Assembly: GCF_037095735.1 (NCBI RefSeq) | Contig: NZ_JBAWKD010000001.1 | Span: 186,001-250,000, forward strand | Direction: 5' to 3' | Origin: Frigidibacter sp037095735 | Lineage (GTDB): Bacteria > Pseudomonadota > Alphaproteobacteria > Rhodobacterales > Rhodobacteraceae | Length of the DNA stretch: 64,000 nucleotides | Position numbers and translations under genes: made by a program | Part shown: positions 14,871 through 24,048 of the stretch, piece by piece | Position numbering within the stretch: the stretch's first letter is position 1 | Layout: every line of letters starts with the position of its first letter | The notes under the pieces: generated by a model | Told to the model about the DNA's origin: nothing | What the model saw: the letters and a program-made list of their open reading frames with translations, nothing else | The model's database searches: none

Positions 14871-16850
14871 TTAACGCAGGGCCCCCTCGGCCTTCAGCTT
14901 GCCCAGCTTCTCGGCATCCGACCACCACAGCCCGTCGCCGCGCGAATAGGGCGGCTGCTCGGGCGGGCGGCCGAAGACGTCCCAGTAGGCGATCAGGTAT
15001 TTGCCCGAATACCAGTTCGGCACCCAGACCTGCTTGTAGCGCAGCACCCGGTCCAGCGCCTTGGCACGGGCGTCGAGTTCCTCGCGCGAGGTCGAGCCGA
15101 TCACCTCTTCGATCAGCGCATCCACGACCGGATCCGCGACCCCCGAGAGGTTGGCGCTGTCCGGCGTCGCCGCCGCCTCGGACGAGAACAGCTGGCGCAG
15201 TTCCAGCGAGGGCGAGAAGGACATCACGAACCGACCCGACAGGATGTCGTAGTCGAAATTCTTCTGCCGCTCCTGCATCTGGGCAGAGTCGATCTGGGTG
15301 AACTTCGCGTCGATGCCGATCTGGCGCAGGTTCTGCACATAGGGGTTCACGATCCGGGCGAAGCTGCCGCCATCGTCGATGAACTCGATCGCCAGCACCT
15401 GCCCGGCCGCATCCCGGCGCAGACCGTCGTTGCCGACCGTCCAGCCGGCCTCGTCGAGAAGCTTCGAGGCCTCGCGCAGGTTCTTGCGGTCCAGCTGCTG
15501 CTCGCCGCTCTTGGGCGGCTCGAAGGTCGGCTCGGTGAAGATCTCGGGCGGAAGCTGGTCCTTGTACTTCTCGAGCACGGCCAGTTCCTCGCCCTGCGGC
15601 AGCCCTTCGGCCTGCATGGGCGAGTTCTCGAAGAAGCTGTCGGTGCGCTGGTAGAGCCCGTAGAACAGCGTCTTGTTGGTCCATTCGAAGTTGAAGGCGA
15701 GCCCGATCGCCTGCCGCACCCGCGGATCCTTGAACTTGTCGCGGCGCAGATTGAACCAGAAGCCCTGCGTGCCCGAGGGCGTGTTGTCGGCCAGTTCCTC
15801 GCGCTTGACGAAGCCCTTGTCGAGCGCGGGGAAGTTGTAGCCCGTGGCCCAGATCAGCGAGAAGAATTCCTGGTGGAACAGGTATTCGCCCACCTTGAAC
15901 GCCTCGAAGGCCGCGTTGTTGTCGGCGAAATACTGATAGGTGTAGCAGTCGAAATTCGCGCCACCCACGTTCACCGGCAGATCCTTGGCCCAGTAGTCGG
16001 GGTTCTTGCAGTAGGTGATCTGCCGTCCGGGCTGGGCATCCTTGACCACGAACTGGCCCGAGCCCACCGGCGCGGTCATCGTCGATTCAGAGAAATCCTT
16101 GTCGGCCCAGTAATGCTCGGGGATGATCGACAGCCCGCCCGCCAGCAGCGGCAGGTCGCGCTTCACGGAGGTCGGCGTGAAGGTGAACTTCACGCTGTGC
16201 TCATCCAGCGCCTCGACATTCTGGATGTCCTTGAGGCTGATCTTGTAGGTGGGCGAGCCCTTCTCGAGCAGAACCTTCCAGCTGAACACCACGTCCGCGG
16301 CGGTGATCGGCGTGCCGTCGGCGAATTTCGCCTCGGGTCGCATGTGGAAGATCACCCAGGACCGGTCCTGCGGATAGTCGACGCTTTCGGCGATCAGCCC
16401 GTAGGCCGCGTCGGGCTCGTCGGGCGAGCCGGTCAGCAGGCTGTCATAGGTCAAACCCAGCCCCTGCGCCGGTTCGCCCTTCAGGATGAACGGGTTGAGG
16501 CTGTCGAAGGTCGACGAGGCGCCGGTGCCGCGGAAGGTCATCGTGCCGCCCTGCGGGGCCTCTGGGTTCACGAAGTCGAAATGCTTGAAGTCGGCGGGAT
16601 ACTTCAGGTCGCCGAAGGTCGAGATGCCGTGGGAATGGATCACCTCGCCCGCCGGACGCTCGCTGTCGGCAGGAACAGCGGGCGGCTCGGCAGCGACGGC
16701 CGCCGGATCGGGGCTGGTATGCTGCTGCGCAAGCGCCGGCATCGCCCCCAGCAGCGCCAGAACCGCCGCCGGCACCGCGCAGGCCGTCAGCCCCGGGCGC
16801 GGGCAGAGTCGGGGCCGGGACAGGCGCGCGGGCATCGGACGATCGGTCAT
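14871..16850 (-). CDS. yejA: Peptide ABC transporter periplasmic binding protein
   Basis: About 659 residues, a family-5 extracellular solute-binding protein. The N-terminus has arginines, then a hydrophobic core (AVPAAVLALLGAMPALAQQ) with a likely signal-peptidase cut after ALA. The mature part opens with ISTFGDLKYPADFKHFDFVNPEAPQGG, typical of YejA-type proteins. It captures oligopeptides (microcin C in the E. coli relative) for YejBEF. The ATG at 16850 is used rather than TTG two codons earlier; later ATGs in the leader are possible. It is the first gene of the yejABEF-glycosyltransferase unit; any promoter is in the 173 bases upstream. Confidence 0.92.
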   Translation of the reverse strand: MTDRPMPARLSRPRLCPRPGLTACAVPAAVLALLGAMPALAQQHTSPDPAAVAAEPPAVPADSERPAGEVIHSHGISTFGDLKYPADFKHFDFVNPEAPQGGTMTFRGTGASSTFDSLNPFILKGEPAQGLGLTYDSLLTGSPDEPDAAYGLIAESVDYPQDRSWVIFHMRPEAKFADGTPITAADVVFSWKVLLEKGSPTYKISLKDIQNVEALDEHSVKFTFTPTSVKRDLPLLAGGLSIIPEHYWADKDFSESTMTAPVGSGQFVVKDAQPGRQITYCKNPDYWAKDLPVNVGGANFDCYTYQYFADNNAAFEAFKVGEYLFHQEFFSLIWATGYNFPALDKGFVKREELADNTPSGTQGFWFNLRRDKFKDPRVRQAIGLAFNFEWTNKTLFYGLYQRTDSFFENSPMQAEGLPQGEELAVLEKYKDQLPPEIFTEPTFEPPKSGEQQLDRKNLREASKLLDEAGWTVGNDGLRRDAAGQVLAIEFIDDGGSFARIVNPYVQNLRQIGIDAKFTQIDSAQMQERQKNFDYDILSGRFVMSFSPSLELRQLFSSEAAATPDSANLSGVADPVVDALIEEVIGSTSREELDARAKALDRVLRYKQVWVPNWYSGKYLIAYWDVFGRPPEQPPYSRGDGLWWSDAEKLGKLKAEGALR

Positions 16851-16977
16851 GGGCAAACCCCCTGGGGCCGCCTCAGGGCGGCTGTCATGCGTTGGCCTAA
16901 GCTAAAGCGTGGAAAAGCCGGGCTTCAAGTTGCGAATGCGTGAAACGCATGCGGGCGGCCCCGACAAAGACGAAGAG

Positions 16978-16993
16978 GCCGCCCGAAGGCGGC
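16978..16993 (-). terminator. UUCG-tetraloop terminator after cytochrome cy gene
   Basis: On the minus strand the stem GCCGCC / GGCGGC closes an extra-stable C(TTCG)G tetraloop and is followed by a T-rich tract, CTCTTCGTCTTTGT. It starts 30 bases past the cytochrome stop. A longer overlapping inverted repeat (GGGCGGCC at 16953-16960 with GGCCGCCC at 16977-16984) may add an alternative fold. Confidence 0.75.
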
Positions 16994-17023
16994 TCCGAAA
17001 CCCCGTGCAGGAAGGCCCGCGGC

Positions 17024-17551
17024 TCAACCGCCCAGCGATTCCAGATATTTGATGAGGTTGGCGCGATCCTCGACCTTGGGCAGACCCGCGAAGGCCATCT
17101 TGGTGCCCGAGACCACGCCCTTGGGGTTGGCCAGGAACTCCTGCAGCGCCTCGGGCGTCCAGTCGCCGCCATGCGCCTTCATGCCGTCCGAGTAGCCAAA
17201 GCCTGCGGCCGAAGCGACCGGACGGCCCACGACGCCATCAAGATGCGGGCCGGTCGCGTTGTTGCCGTCCGTCTTGTGGCAGGCCTTGCACTTGCCGAAG
17301 ACCTTCTCGCCGGCGGCGGCATCCGCCGCGGCGAAGACGGTCCCGAAATCGGGCCCCGCATCCGCTGCCGCTGCGTCACCGCCCTCGGCCGCGCCGGTGT
17401 CGATCACGTAGGCCTGCGCGGCCTCTTCCCCGCCATGCGAGGGAGCACCGGTATGATAGAGGCCCTCCGCCGCGAAGTTGCCGAGCAGCAGGACCAGCAG
17501 CGATCCGCAGACCGCGCCACCCACCTTCGTGACGGTCATCGTGTCGAACAT
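17024..17551 (-). CDS. cycY: Membrane-anchored cytochrome cy
   Basis: A 175-residue class I c-type cytochrome held in the membrane by an uncleaved N-terminal helix (about residues 10-27). It then has an alanine/glycine-rich linker of about 50 residues and a haem domain with CKACH (88-92) and the axial methionine in GTKMAFAGL (Met152). In Rhodobacter this protein carries electrons from the bc1 complex to cbb3 oxidase or to the photosynthetic reaction centre. The ATG at 17551 follows GGGAGGG and places the hydrophobic anchor at the N-terminus. A strong hairpin terminator follows. Confidence 0.9.
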   Translation of the reverse strand: MFDTMTVTKVGGAVCGSLLVLLLGNFAAEGLYHTGAPSHGGEEAAQAYVIDTGAAEGGDAAAADAGPDFGTVFAAADAAAGEKVFGKCKACHKTDGNNATGPHLDGVVGRPVASAAGFGYSDGMKAHGGDWTPEALQEFLANPKGVVSGTKMAFAGLPKVEDRANLIKYLESLGG

Positions 17552-17685
17552 GCCTGGCCCTCCCGCTGGCACACACTCCTCTGGCCGGCTATGTACCCGC
17601 TTCCCTTGGGCCAATTCAAGGTTTACTTGTCGCGCCCGAACGTCGCGGGGGCGCCTCCCGCACCACCCGTGACAGGGAGTCGCAC

Positions 17686-18528
17686 ATGTCGCAGACCGCA
17701 GGACGCATCTCGTTCCAGGGGGAACCCGGGGCCTACTCGCACCAGGCCTGCCGCCAGGCCCGCCCCGGCATGGAGGCGATCCCCTGCGCCACCTTCGAGG
17801 ACGCGATCGAGATGGTGCGCAAGGGCGACGCCGAACTGGCGATGCTGCCCATCGAGAATTCGACCTACGGCCGGGTCGCCGACATGCACCACCTGCTGCC
17901 GGAAAGCGGGCTGCACATCATCGACGAAACCTTCGTTCGGGTGCACATCAACCTGCTGGCCCTGCCCGGCACGAAGATCGAGGATATCGAGCAGGCGATG
18001 AGCCACACGGTCCTGCTGGGCCAGTGCCGCACCTTCCTGCGCCAGCACCGGCTGCAGCCGCGCACCGGCGCCGACACGGCGGGCTCTGCCCGGCAGGTGG
18101 CGGACTGGGGCAATCCTAAGATCGCGGCGCTGGCATCCGAGCTGGCGGGCGAGATCTACGGGCTCGACGTGCTGGCCCGGCATATCGAGGACAAGTCGAA
18201 CAACACCACCCGCTTCCTGGTGATGTCGCGCGAGCCCGATCTGAAGCGGCGCGGACAGGGGCCGATGATGACCTCGTTCATGTTCCGCGTGCGCAACATC
18301 CCGGCCGCGCTCTACAAGGCGATGGGCGGCTTCGCGACGAACGGCGTCAACATGACCAAGCTGGAAAGCTACATGGTCGACGGCCAGTTCACCGCGACCC
18401 AGTTCTATGCCGACATCGAGGGCCACCCCGACGACCGCAACGTGCAGCTGGCGCTGGAAGAACTGCGCTACTTCACCAGCCAGCTGACGCTGCTGGGCAC
18501 CTACCCGGCCGATCCGCGCCGGCGGTAA
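17686..18528 (+). CDS. pheA: Prephenate dehydratase
   Basis: A 280-residue enzyme that converts prephenate to phenylpyruvate in phenylalanine synthesis. The catalytic periplasmic-binding-protein-like domain occupies about residues 8-185, with PIENSTYGRV and the essential TRF motif in SNNTTRFLV. A C-terminal ACT domain (about 200-275) includes KLESYMVDG, the place of the ESRP motif that binds phenylalanine, so feedback inhibition is likely. There is no chorismate mutase domain, so this is the monofunctional type. The gene stands alone, divergent from the cytochrome gene. Confidence 0.95.
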   Translation: MSQTAGRISFQGEPGAYSHQACRQARPGMEAIPCATFEDAIEMVRKGDAELAMLPIENSTYGRVADMHHLLPESGLHIIDETFVRVHINLLALPGTKIEDIEQAMSHTVLLGQCRTFLRQHRLQPRTGADTAGSARQVADWGNPKIAALASELAGEIYGLDVLARHIEDKSNNTTRFLVMSREPDLKRRGQGPMMTSFMFRVRNIPAALYKAMGGFATNGVNMTKLESYMVDGQFTATQFYADIEGHPDDRNVQLALEELRYFTSQLTLLGTYPADPRRR

Positions 18529-18546
18529 GCCCGGTCCGGCGCGGTC

Positions 18547-19017
18547 TCAGGCCGCGCCGCCCGCGTGGCGGAATTCGATCTCTTCCGCCATCATCCGCAC
18601 CCGCGTCGCGAACTTGCGGTCGAGCCGCGCCTTGCCCAGCTTCATCGACTGCATGAGGATGCGCGAGGCCAGCGTCTTCGGCGTGACTTCCAGCCCGACG
18701 GCGATGCGCGTGCGCCGTGGCGACAGCGCGATCACCCCCAGCGTCAACGTCACCGCGAAGCCTGTCGAGACGGCGTCGAAGCGGATCTCTTGCGGGGCAT
18801 CGAAGCGGGTGAGGTCGGCCACGAGGCTGCGCTCGCGGCCGCGCCAGCGGAAGGCCAATTCCCAGGACATGCCCGGCCCCGGATGCTCCAGCCGGTCAAG
18901 CCGGCGCACCTGCGCACCGCGCGCCCGCGCCAGCCGCTCGAAGGCCGCGAAGTCGGACAGTTCGCGGAACACGACCTCGGCCGGTGCCCCGATATCTTCC
19001 TTGGTCGAAAACTTCAT
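18547..19017 (-). CDS. SRPBCC-fold protein, function unknown
   Basis: A 156-residue protein of the SRPBCC/START-like helix-grip fold. N-terminal MKFSTKEDIGAPAEVVFRELSDF leads to a long antiparallel sheet and a C-terminal helix (SRILMQSMKLGKARLDRKF) that would close a hydrophobic pocket. Such proteins bind lipids or polyketides; no ligand can be named. The ATG at 19017 starts the conserved region. An ATG four codons earlier and a GTG-like longer form are alternatives. It follows nudC in the same direction after 39 bases containing a small GC hairpin (19033-19049). Confidence 0.75.
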   Translation of the reverse strand: MKFSTKEDIGAPAEVVFRELSDFAAFERLARARGAQVRRLDRLEHPGPGMSWELAFRWRGRERSLVADLTRFDAPQEIRFDAVSTGFAVTLTLGVIALSPRRTRIAVGLEVTPKTLASRILMQSMKLGKARLDRKFATRVRMMAEEIEFRHAGGAA

Positions 19018-19056
19018 GCCGGCCTGCATCTTTGGGGGCCCCGCCCCCATCTGCGG

Positions 19057-20079
19057 TCAATCGATGCGGTCCGCAAGCCAAAGCCGCATCAAATGCCCGG
19101 CGATGGCGCCCCTGCGTGGCGCGCGGATCACGGGATGCAACCCGGCGAAGATCTCGGCCAGCTCCTCTCGCGTCACCCAGCACGCGGCCTCGATCTCGGC
19201 CGGATCGACGGTGATCTCCGTGCTCTCGGCATGGCCGTGGCAGCCCAGCATCAGCGAGGCCGGGAACGGCCAGGGCTGGCTCGCGACATAGCCGACCCTG
19301 CCCACCCTGACGCCGGTCTCTTCGAAGACCTCGCGCCGCACCGCGGCCTCGAGCGTCTCGCCCGGCTCCATGAAGCCGGCAAGGCAGGAATACATCCCCT
19401 CGGGCCAGCCGGGACTGCGGCCCAGAAGCAGGCTGTTGCCGCGGGTCACCAGCATGATCACCACCGGATCGGTGCGCGGGAAATGCTGGCGTTCGCACGA
19501 TGGGCAGTGCCGGCTCCAGCCCGCCTGCGCGATCACCGAGGCCGTTCCGCAGGCCGAGCAGAACCCATGCCCGCCATGCCAGGTCAGCAGGGCCCGGGCG
19601 GTGGCGGCGACCTCTGCCTCGAAGGCGGTCAGAAGGCTCATCACCCCGCGCAGTTCGGCGAAGCGGCATCCCTCAGGTGCCTCGGGGTGCCATTGCTCGG
19701 TCGGGTCGAAGAAGCTGCCGGGCATCGCCGGCTGCTCCGCCCCCGGCTCCCAGTCCGAGATGTCGGCAGCGAAGACCGCCCGTCCCGCAGGATCGAGGCC
19801 GATCAGCAGCGCCTCGTGCCCGGCCAGCATCGGATGGTCCGCCGCGACCAGCCCGAGGCTGCGCAGCTCGCCCTCGCCCCGGATCAACAGCTTGCCCCGC
19901 CAGAGCGGCAGCACCTGCCCCGCGGCCAGATGCCCGGCCAGCGCCGGCGCGTCGCCACGCAGCCAGGCCGCGCGCTCCAACCCGCCGCCCGCAAAGGCCA
20001 GATCCTGCTGCGCCGGCGTCCCGCGCCCGCCATCCGCCATCGCCATCCGCCGCCGGTCCCGCGTCACCTTGCCGTCCAT
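19057..20079 (-). CDS. nudC: NAD(H) pyrophosphatase / RNA-deNADding Nudix hydrolase
   Basis: A 340-residue NudC enzyme that splits NADH to NMNH and AMP and can remove NAD caps from RNA. The layout is a divergent N-terminal domain, a zinc ribbon (CSACG...CPSCE), a Nudix box GFMEPGETLEAAVRREVFEETG, and the NudC-specific SQPWPFPASLM motif downstream. The ATG at 20079 has GAGGCG in front. The frame stays open far upstream, antisense to the nucleotidase gene, but that extension is low-complexity and not protein-like. A short GC hairpin follows the stop. Confidence 0.92.
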   Translation of the reverse strand: MDGKVTRDRRRMAMADGGRGTPAQQDLAFAGGGLERAAWLRGDAPALAGHLAAGQVLPLWRGKLLIRGEGELRSLGLVAADHPMLAGHEALLIGLDPAGRAVFAADISDWEPGAEQPAMPGSFFDPTEQWHPEAPEGCRFAELRGVMSLLTAFEAEVAATARALLTWHGGHGFCSACGTASVIAQAGWSRHCPSCERQHFPRTDPVVIMLVTRGNSLLLGRSPGWPEGMYSCLAGFMEPGETLEAAVRREVFEETGVRVGRVGYVASQPWPFPASLMLGCHGHAESTEITVDPAEIEAACWVTREELAEIFAGLHPVIRAPRRGAIAGHLMRLWLADRID

Positions 20080-20253
20080 CGCCGCCTCGCCTGATCCACT
20101 GTCCAAGTCCTGCCACGACGGACGGGCCGACGGAACCCTCGTGCGCCGCCGTATCACCCTTTCGCCTTCCAGTTGACATTCCCGTGAGACTTGCGCCTCA
20201 TCGTCGCAAGACGCCCGTCCGGCAGAAGACCGGGACGGCAGGAAGGGACGAGA

Positions 20254-22050
20254 GTGGCGCGCAGCGTGCCCGAGGGCGCGGGACGGGACGCCGTCCTGAC
20301 GATCATGGCGACGTCGGACCTGCATTGCGAGGTCAGCGGCTGGAACTATCTGGCCGATCGCCCCCTGTCGCGCGGCGGATTGCACCGCCTGGCCCCGGTC
20401 ATTGCCGCCCTGCGCGCGGCCGAGCCGAACACCCTGCTTCTCGACAATGGCGACCTGCTGCAGGGCACGCTTCTGGCCGACCGCAGCGCCGAGCGGTTGC
20501 TGACCGCGCCCGATGCCCCCCACCCTGCGGTTGCGGCGCTGGACCGGCTGGGCGTCGATGCCGCCGGGCTGGGAAACCATGATTTCGACTACGGACTCGA
20601 AGTGCTGGCCCGCGCCAACGCCGGCCGCCGCCACCCGGTGATCTGCACCAATGCGCATCTGCCGGACGGGCGTCCGCTGCTGCCGGTGGATCTGGTGCTG
20701 GAACGCCGCCTGCTCTGCGCCGACGGTCGCCGGCGCCGGCTGCGGATCGGCCTGATCGGGCTGGTGCCGCCGCAGACCGCGCATTGGAACCACCATCACC
20801 TCGCGGACCGGCTGGTGTTTTCGGACATGATCGAGGCCGCGCGCGCCCGGCTGCCGGCGCTGCGGGCCCGGGCCGACATCGTCATCGCGCTGGCCCACAC
20901 CGGCCTGGCCGAGACCGAAGCCGTGCCGGGGATGGAAAACGCCGGCCATCCGCTGGCCCGGCTCGAGGGGATCGACGCGCTGGTGTTGGGCCACAGCCAC
21001 CTGCCGCACGCGCATGCCGGACTGCCGGGGCTGCATCCCGCCGTCCTGCCCGGTCCCGCCGGGCTGCAGCTTGGCGTGCTGCGCCTTGGGCTGCGCAAGG
21101 GACACGAGGGGTGGCAGGTGACCGGCAGCATCGCCGAATTGCGCGAGGGCGGCCTTGCGATGCCGCCACCCGCCGGCCCCGATCACGAGGCCGCGGCGGC
21201 GCTGTCGCGCAGGGTCGTGGCCCAGCTCGCCTGCCCCATCAGCACCCATTTCGCGCTGCTCGAGGACAGCGACGCCGTCCGTCTGATCGCGCAGGCGGCG
21301 CGGAGCCATGTCGCCCGTGCACTGGCCGGCGGGCCCCATGCGCAACTGCCGCTGCTGTCGGCAGCGGCGCCGTTCCGCACCGGCGGCCGTGGCGGGCATG
21401 ACCATTTCACCCAGATCCCGGCAGGTCCGCTGCGCTATGGCCAGCTTGCCGACCTCTACCCGTTCCGCAACCGGCTGGCGGCGCTGCATGTGACCGGGCG
21501 CGAGCTGCGCGGCTGGCTGGAACGCGCGGCCACGGTCTATCGCCGCATCCAGCCGGGCGGACACGACCAGCGCCTGATCGACCCGGAAATCCCGCCTTGG
21601 ACCTTCGACAGCATCCTCGGGCTCAGCTACGTCATCGACCCGTCGCGCCCAGTGGACGACCGCATCACCGCGCTGAGTTTCGAAGGCCGCCCGGTCGCCG
21701 AGGACGACGCCTTCATCGTCGCCACCAACAGTTACCGGGCGACGGGCGGCCCCACGGCCCCCTCGCCGGGACGGATCGTCCATGTCTCGGACGCGCCGGC
21801 CCGCGACCTTCTGGCGGTCGAGCTGGACCGGGCCGGCCGGCTCGATCCGCGCCAACCGCCGAGCTGGCGGCTCGCACCGCTTGCCGACACCTTCGTGCTT
21901 TACGACACCGCGCCCGCCGCGGCCGGCGACCCGGCCACGCTTGAACGCCTCGGCGCCGAGATCGCGGGCACGAGCCGCGAGGGATTCCTGACCCTGCGCG
22001 TTCCGTTGCACGGGCCCATCTCACACGCCCGCCACTTGCGCAAAGGTTGA
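20254..22050 (+). CDS. CpdB-like bifunctional 2',3'-cyclic-nucleotidase / 3'-nucleotidase
   Basis: A 598-residue two-domain nucleotidase. The N-terminal calcineurin-like metallophosphatase has the metal motifs SDLHCEVSGWNY, DNGDLLQG, GNHDFDYG and LGHSHLPHAH. The C-terminal 5'-nucleotidase domain binds the base (about residues 340-560; ATNSYRATGG near its end). The GTG at 20254 follows GGAAGGGACGAG. Relatives such as E. coli CpdB are periplasmic, but no signal peptide can be seen with this start, nor with an upstream ATG 21 codons earlier. The protein is either cytosolic or exported by an unusual route. Confidence 0.85.
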   Translation: MARSVPEGAGRDAVLTIMATSDLHCEVSGWNYLADRPLSRGGLHRLAPVIAALRAAEPNTLLLDNGDLLQGTLLADRSAERLLTAPDAPHPAVAALDRLGVDAAGLGNHDFDYGLEVLARANAGRRHPVICTNAHLPDGRPLLPVDLVLERRLLCADGRRRRLRIGLIGLVPPQTAHWNHHHLADRLVFSDMIEAARARLPALRARADIVIALAHTGLAETEAVPGMENAGHPLARLEGIDALVLGHSHLPHAHAGLPGLHPAVLPGPAGLQLGVLRLGLRKGHEGWQVTGSIAELREGGLAMPPPAGPDHEAAAALSRRVVAQLACPISTHFALLEDSDAVRLIAQAARSHVARALAGGPHAQLPLLSAAAPFRTGGRGGHDHFTQIPAGPLRYGQLADLYPFRNRLAALHVTGRELRGWLERAATVYRRIQPGGHDQRLIDPEIPPWTFDSILGLSYVIDPSRPVDDRITALSFEGRPVAEDDAFIVATNSYRATGGPTAPSPGRIVHVSDAPARDLLAVELDRAGRLDPRQPPSWRLAPLADTFVLYDTAPAAAGDPATLERLGAEIAGTSREGFLTLRVPLHGPISHARHLRKG

Positions 22051-22193
22051 GCGACAGGCGCGACTTCGCCCAATCTTTCGGCGCGTCGACGGCCTCAGCC
22101 AGCTCGGACGCACGCGGCTCAGGCGTGCCGCTCGCCCTGCGCAGTGCCACGGCGCAAATTGCAGGCGTATCGAAGACTTAGGGAGTGAGACCT

Positions 22194-23207
22194 GTGTTCC
22201 ATCGCCTGACGGCCGCCGCCTTCGCCGCCGCCACCGCTGTCACCCTGAGCGGCGCCGCGCTTGCGCAGACCGCCTTCCCCTTCGCGCTCGACTGGAAGTT
22301 CGAGGGCCCGGCCGCGCCGTACTTCGTCGCGCTCGACAAGGGATACTTCAAGGACGCGGGTCTTTCAGTCGAGATCACCGAGGGCGCGGGCTCGCTCGAC
22401 GCGATCCCCAAGGTCGCCACCGGCGCCTTCCCGGTGGGCTTCGCCGACATCAACAGCCTGATGCGCTTCCTTGACCAGAACCCGGGTGCGCCGGTCACCG
22501 CGGTGATGATGATCTACGACAAGCCGCCCTTCGCGGTGATCGGCCGCAAGTCGCAGGGCGTCTCGACCCCCGCCGACCTGGCCGGGAAGAAACTGGGCGC
22601 GCCGCCGCCGGACGGGGCCTGGGCGCAGTTCCCGATCTTTGCCGCCGAGAACGGGCTCGACATGGCCTCGATCACCGTCGATCCGGTCGGCTTCCCGGTG
22701 CGCGAACCGATGCTGGCACAGGGCAATGTCGACGCGATCACCGGCTTCTCCTTCACCTCGACGCTGAACCTCAAGCGCCTGCAGGTGCCCGCCGACGACA
22801 TCTCGACCATCCTGATGGCCGACCACGGCGTCGCCCTTTATGGCAACGCGATCATCGCCAACACCGACTACGCCAAGGCGCATCCGGCCGAGATCACCGC
22901 CTTCCTCAAGGCGGTGGCGATGGGCTGGAAGGACGCCGTCGCCGCACCGGCAACCGCGGTCGAGGCGCTTCTGAAGCGCAACCCCGCCGCCGATCCGGCG
23001 CTGGAGACCGCGCGCCTGCAGATGGCGATCGACGACAACGTCCTGACCGACTGGGTGAAGACCAATGGCCTTGGCGCGATCGACGATGCGCGCATGGCCA
23101 AGGCGATCGAGCAGACCGCGACGGTTTACAGCTTCAAGACCGCGCCCGACGCCAAGCTCTATTTCGATGCCGGCTACCTGCCCGCCGACGGGCTGAAGAT
23201 CGAGTGA
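22194..23207 (+). CDS. NMT1/SsuA-type ABC transporter binding protein
   Basis: A 337-residue periplasmic binding protein with a clear signal peptide (LTAAAFAAATAVTLSGAALAQ). The NMT1 fold is recognisable in FALDWKFEGPAAPYFVALDKGYFKDAGL, as in nitrate, sulfonate, taurine and thiamine-precursor binding proteins. The substrate cannot be assigned. No TPP riboswitch-like leader is visible upstream, which argues against thiamine precursors. The GTG at 22194, eight bases after GGGAG, is preferred over the GTG inside the ribosome site. ATPase and permease genes follow after an intercistronic hairpin. Confidence 0.85.
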   Translation: MFHRLTAAAFAAATAVTLSGAALAQTAFPFALDWKFEGPAAPYFVALDKGYFKDAGLSVEITEGAGSLDAIPKVATGAFPVGFADINSLMRFLDQNPGAPVTAVMMIYDKPPFAVIGRKSQGVSTPADLAGKKLGAPPPDGAWAQFPIFAAENGLDMASITVDPVGFPVREPMLAQGNVDAITGFSFTSTLNLKRLQVPADDISTILMADHGVALYGNAIIANTDYAKAHPAEITAFLKAVAMGWKDAVAAPATAVEALLKRNPAADPALETARLQMAIDDNVLTDWVKTNGLGAIDDARMAKAIEQTATVYSFKTAPDAKLYFDAGYLPADGLKIE

Positions 23208-23216
23208 CGATCCGGC

Positions 23217-23240
23217 GGCCCGGGCACCGCTGCCCGGGCC
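23217..23240 (+). promoter_or_regulatory. Intercistronic hairpin after the binding-protein gene
   Basis: A perfect 10-base-pair stem (GGCCCGGGCA / TGCCCGGGCC) with a 4-base loop, no T tract, 10 bases after the stop. In ABC operons such hairpins protect the 3' end of the binding-protein message, giving more binding protein than membrane parts. Confidence 0.6.
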
Positions 23241-23259
23241 GATCCAAGCGGGGGACGGC

Positions 23260-24048
23260 GTGACAAATCTCATCGACATCAAGGGCGTGACCCACGCCTA
23301 CAAGACCAAGGCCGGCCCGCTGCCGGTGCTGAACGACCTGAACGTGGCCGTGCCCGAGGGCGAATTCTGCGCCGTCGTCGGCCCTTCGGGATGCGGGAAG
23401 TCGACGCTGACCAAACTGGTGGCGGGGCTGATGAAGCCCGACCGCGGCGAAGTCTGGCTGCATGGCGAGCTGGTCAAAAGCCCGCGCAAGACCGTGGGCA
23501 TGGCCTTCCAGAACCCGGTCATGCTGGAATGGCGCACGATCCTCGAAAACGTGATCCTGCCACTCGAGATCGTGGCCCCCGCGATGCCACGTGCTCAGAA
23601 AGAGGCCCGCGCCCGCGAGTTGCTGGCGATGGTCGGCCTCGCCGGGTTCGAGGGCAAGCGCCCTTCGGAACTGTCGGGCGGGATGCGCCAGCGCGCCTCG
23701 CTCTGCCGGGCGATCGTGCACAAGCCCGACGTGCTGATCATGGACGAGCCCTTCGGCGCCCTCGACAATTTCACGCGCGAGGACCTGTGGCAGACCATGC
23801 GTGACCTGCGCGCCAAGGAACCCTTCACCTGCGTCCTGATCACCCATGACCTGCGCGAAAGCGTCTTTCTGGGCGACCAGGTCATCGTGCTGTCGGGGCG
23901 CCCGGCCACGACGCAATACGTGATGCGGGTCGACCTGCCGGCAGACCGCACGCTTGACATCCTCTACACCCCCGAGGTCGGCGAGATGCTGCACGTCCTG
24001 CGCGACCAGATCCGCATCGCGCAGGGTCGCGACGGGGCGGTGCACTGA
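23260..24048 (+). CDS. NMT1/SsuB-type ABC transporter ATPase
   Basis: A 262-residue nucleotide-binding subunit of the nitrate/sulfonate/taurine class. Walker A is GPSGCGKST, the signature LSGGMRQRASL (GGM instead of the commoner GGQ), Walker B VLIMDEPFGALD and the switch histidine is in LITHDLRES. The GTG start follows GGGGGACGG. Its TGA overlaps the permease ATG by one base (TGATG), coupling ATPase and channel production. Confidence 0.9.
   Translation: MTNLIDIKGVTHAYKTKAGPLPVLNDLNVAVPEGEFCAVVGPSGCGKSTLTKLVAGLMKPDRGEVWLHGELVKSPRKTVGMAFQNPVMLEWRTILENVILPLEIVAPAMPRAQKEARARELLAMVGLAGFEGKRPSELSGGMRQRASLCRAIVHKPDVLIMDEPFGALDNFTREDLWQTMRDLRAKEPFTCVLITHDLRESVFLGDQVIVLSGRPATTQYVMRVDLPADRTLDILYTPEVGEMLHVLRDQIRIAQGRDGAVH

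Noticed and set aside
14868..16943. A plus-strand frame of 691 codons opposite yejA
   Set aside because: Shadow of yejA, which has a signal peptide and clear family motifs on the other strand.
20080..22011. N-terminal extension of nudC by about 640 codons
   Set aside because: It is antisense to the nucleotidase gene and Arg/Gly/Gln-rich; NudC proteins are about 300-350 residues and the ATG at 20079 has a ribosome site.
22051..22193. Possible riboswitch before the NMT1-type binding-protein gene
   Set aside because: I looked for thiamine (TPP) and other common aptamer signatures and saw none in the 143 bases.
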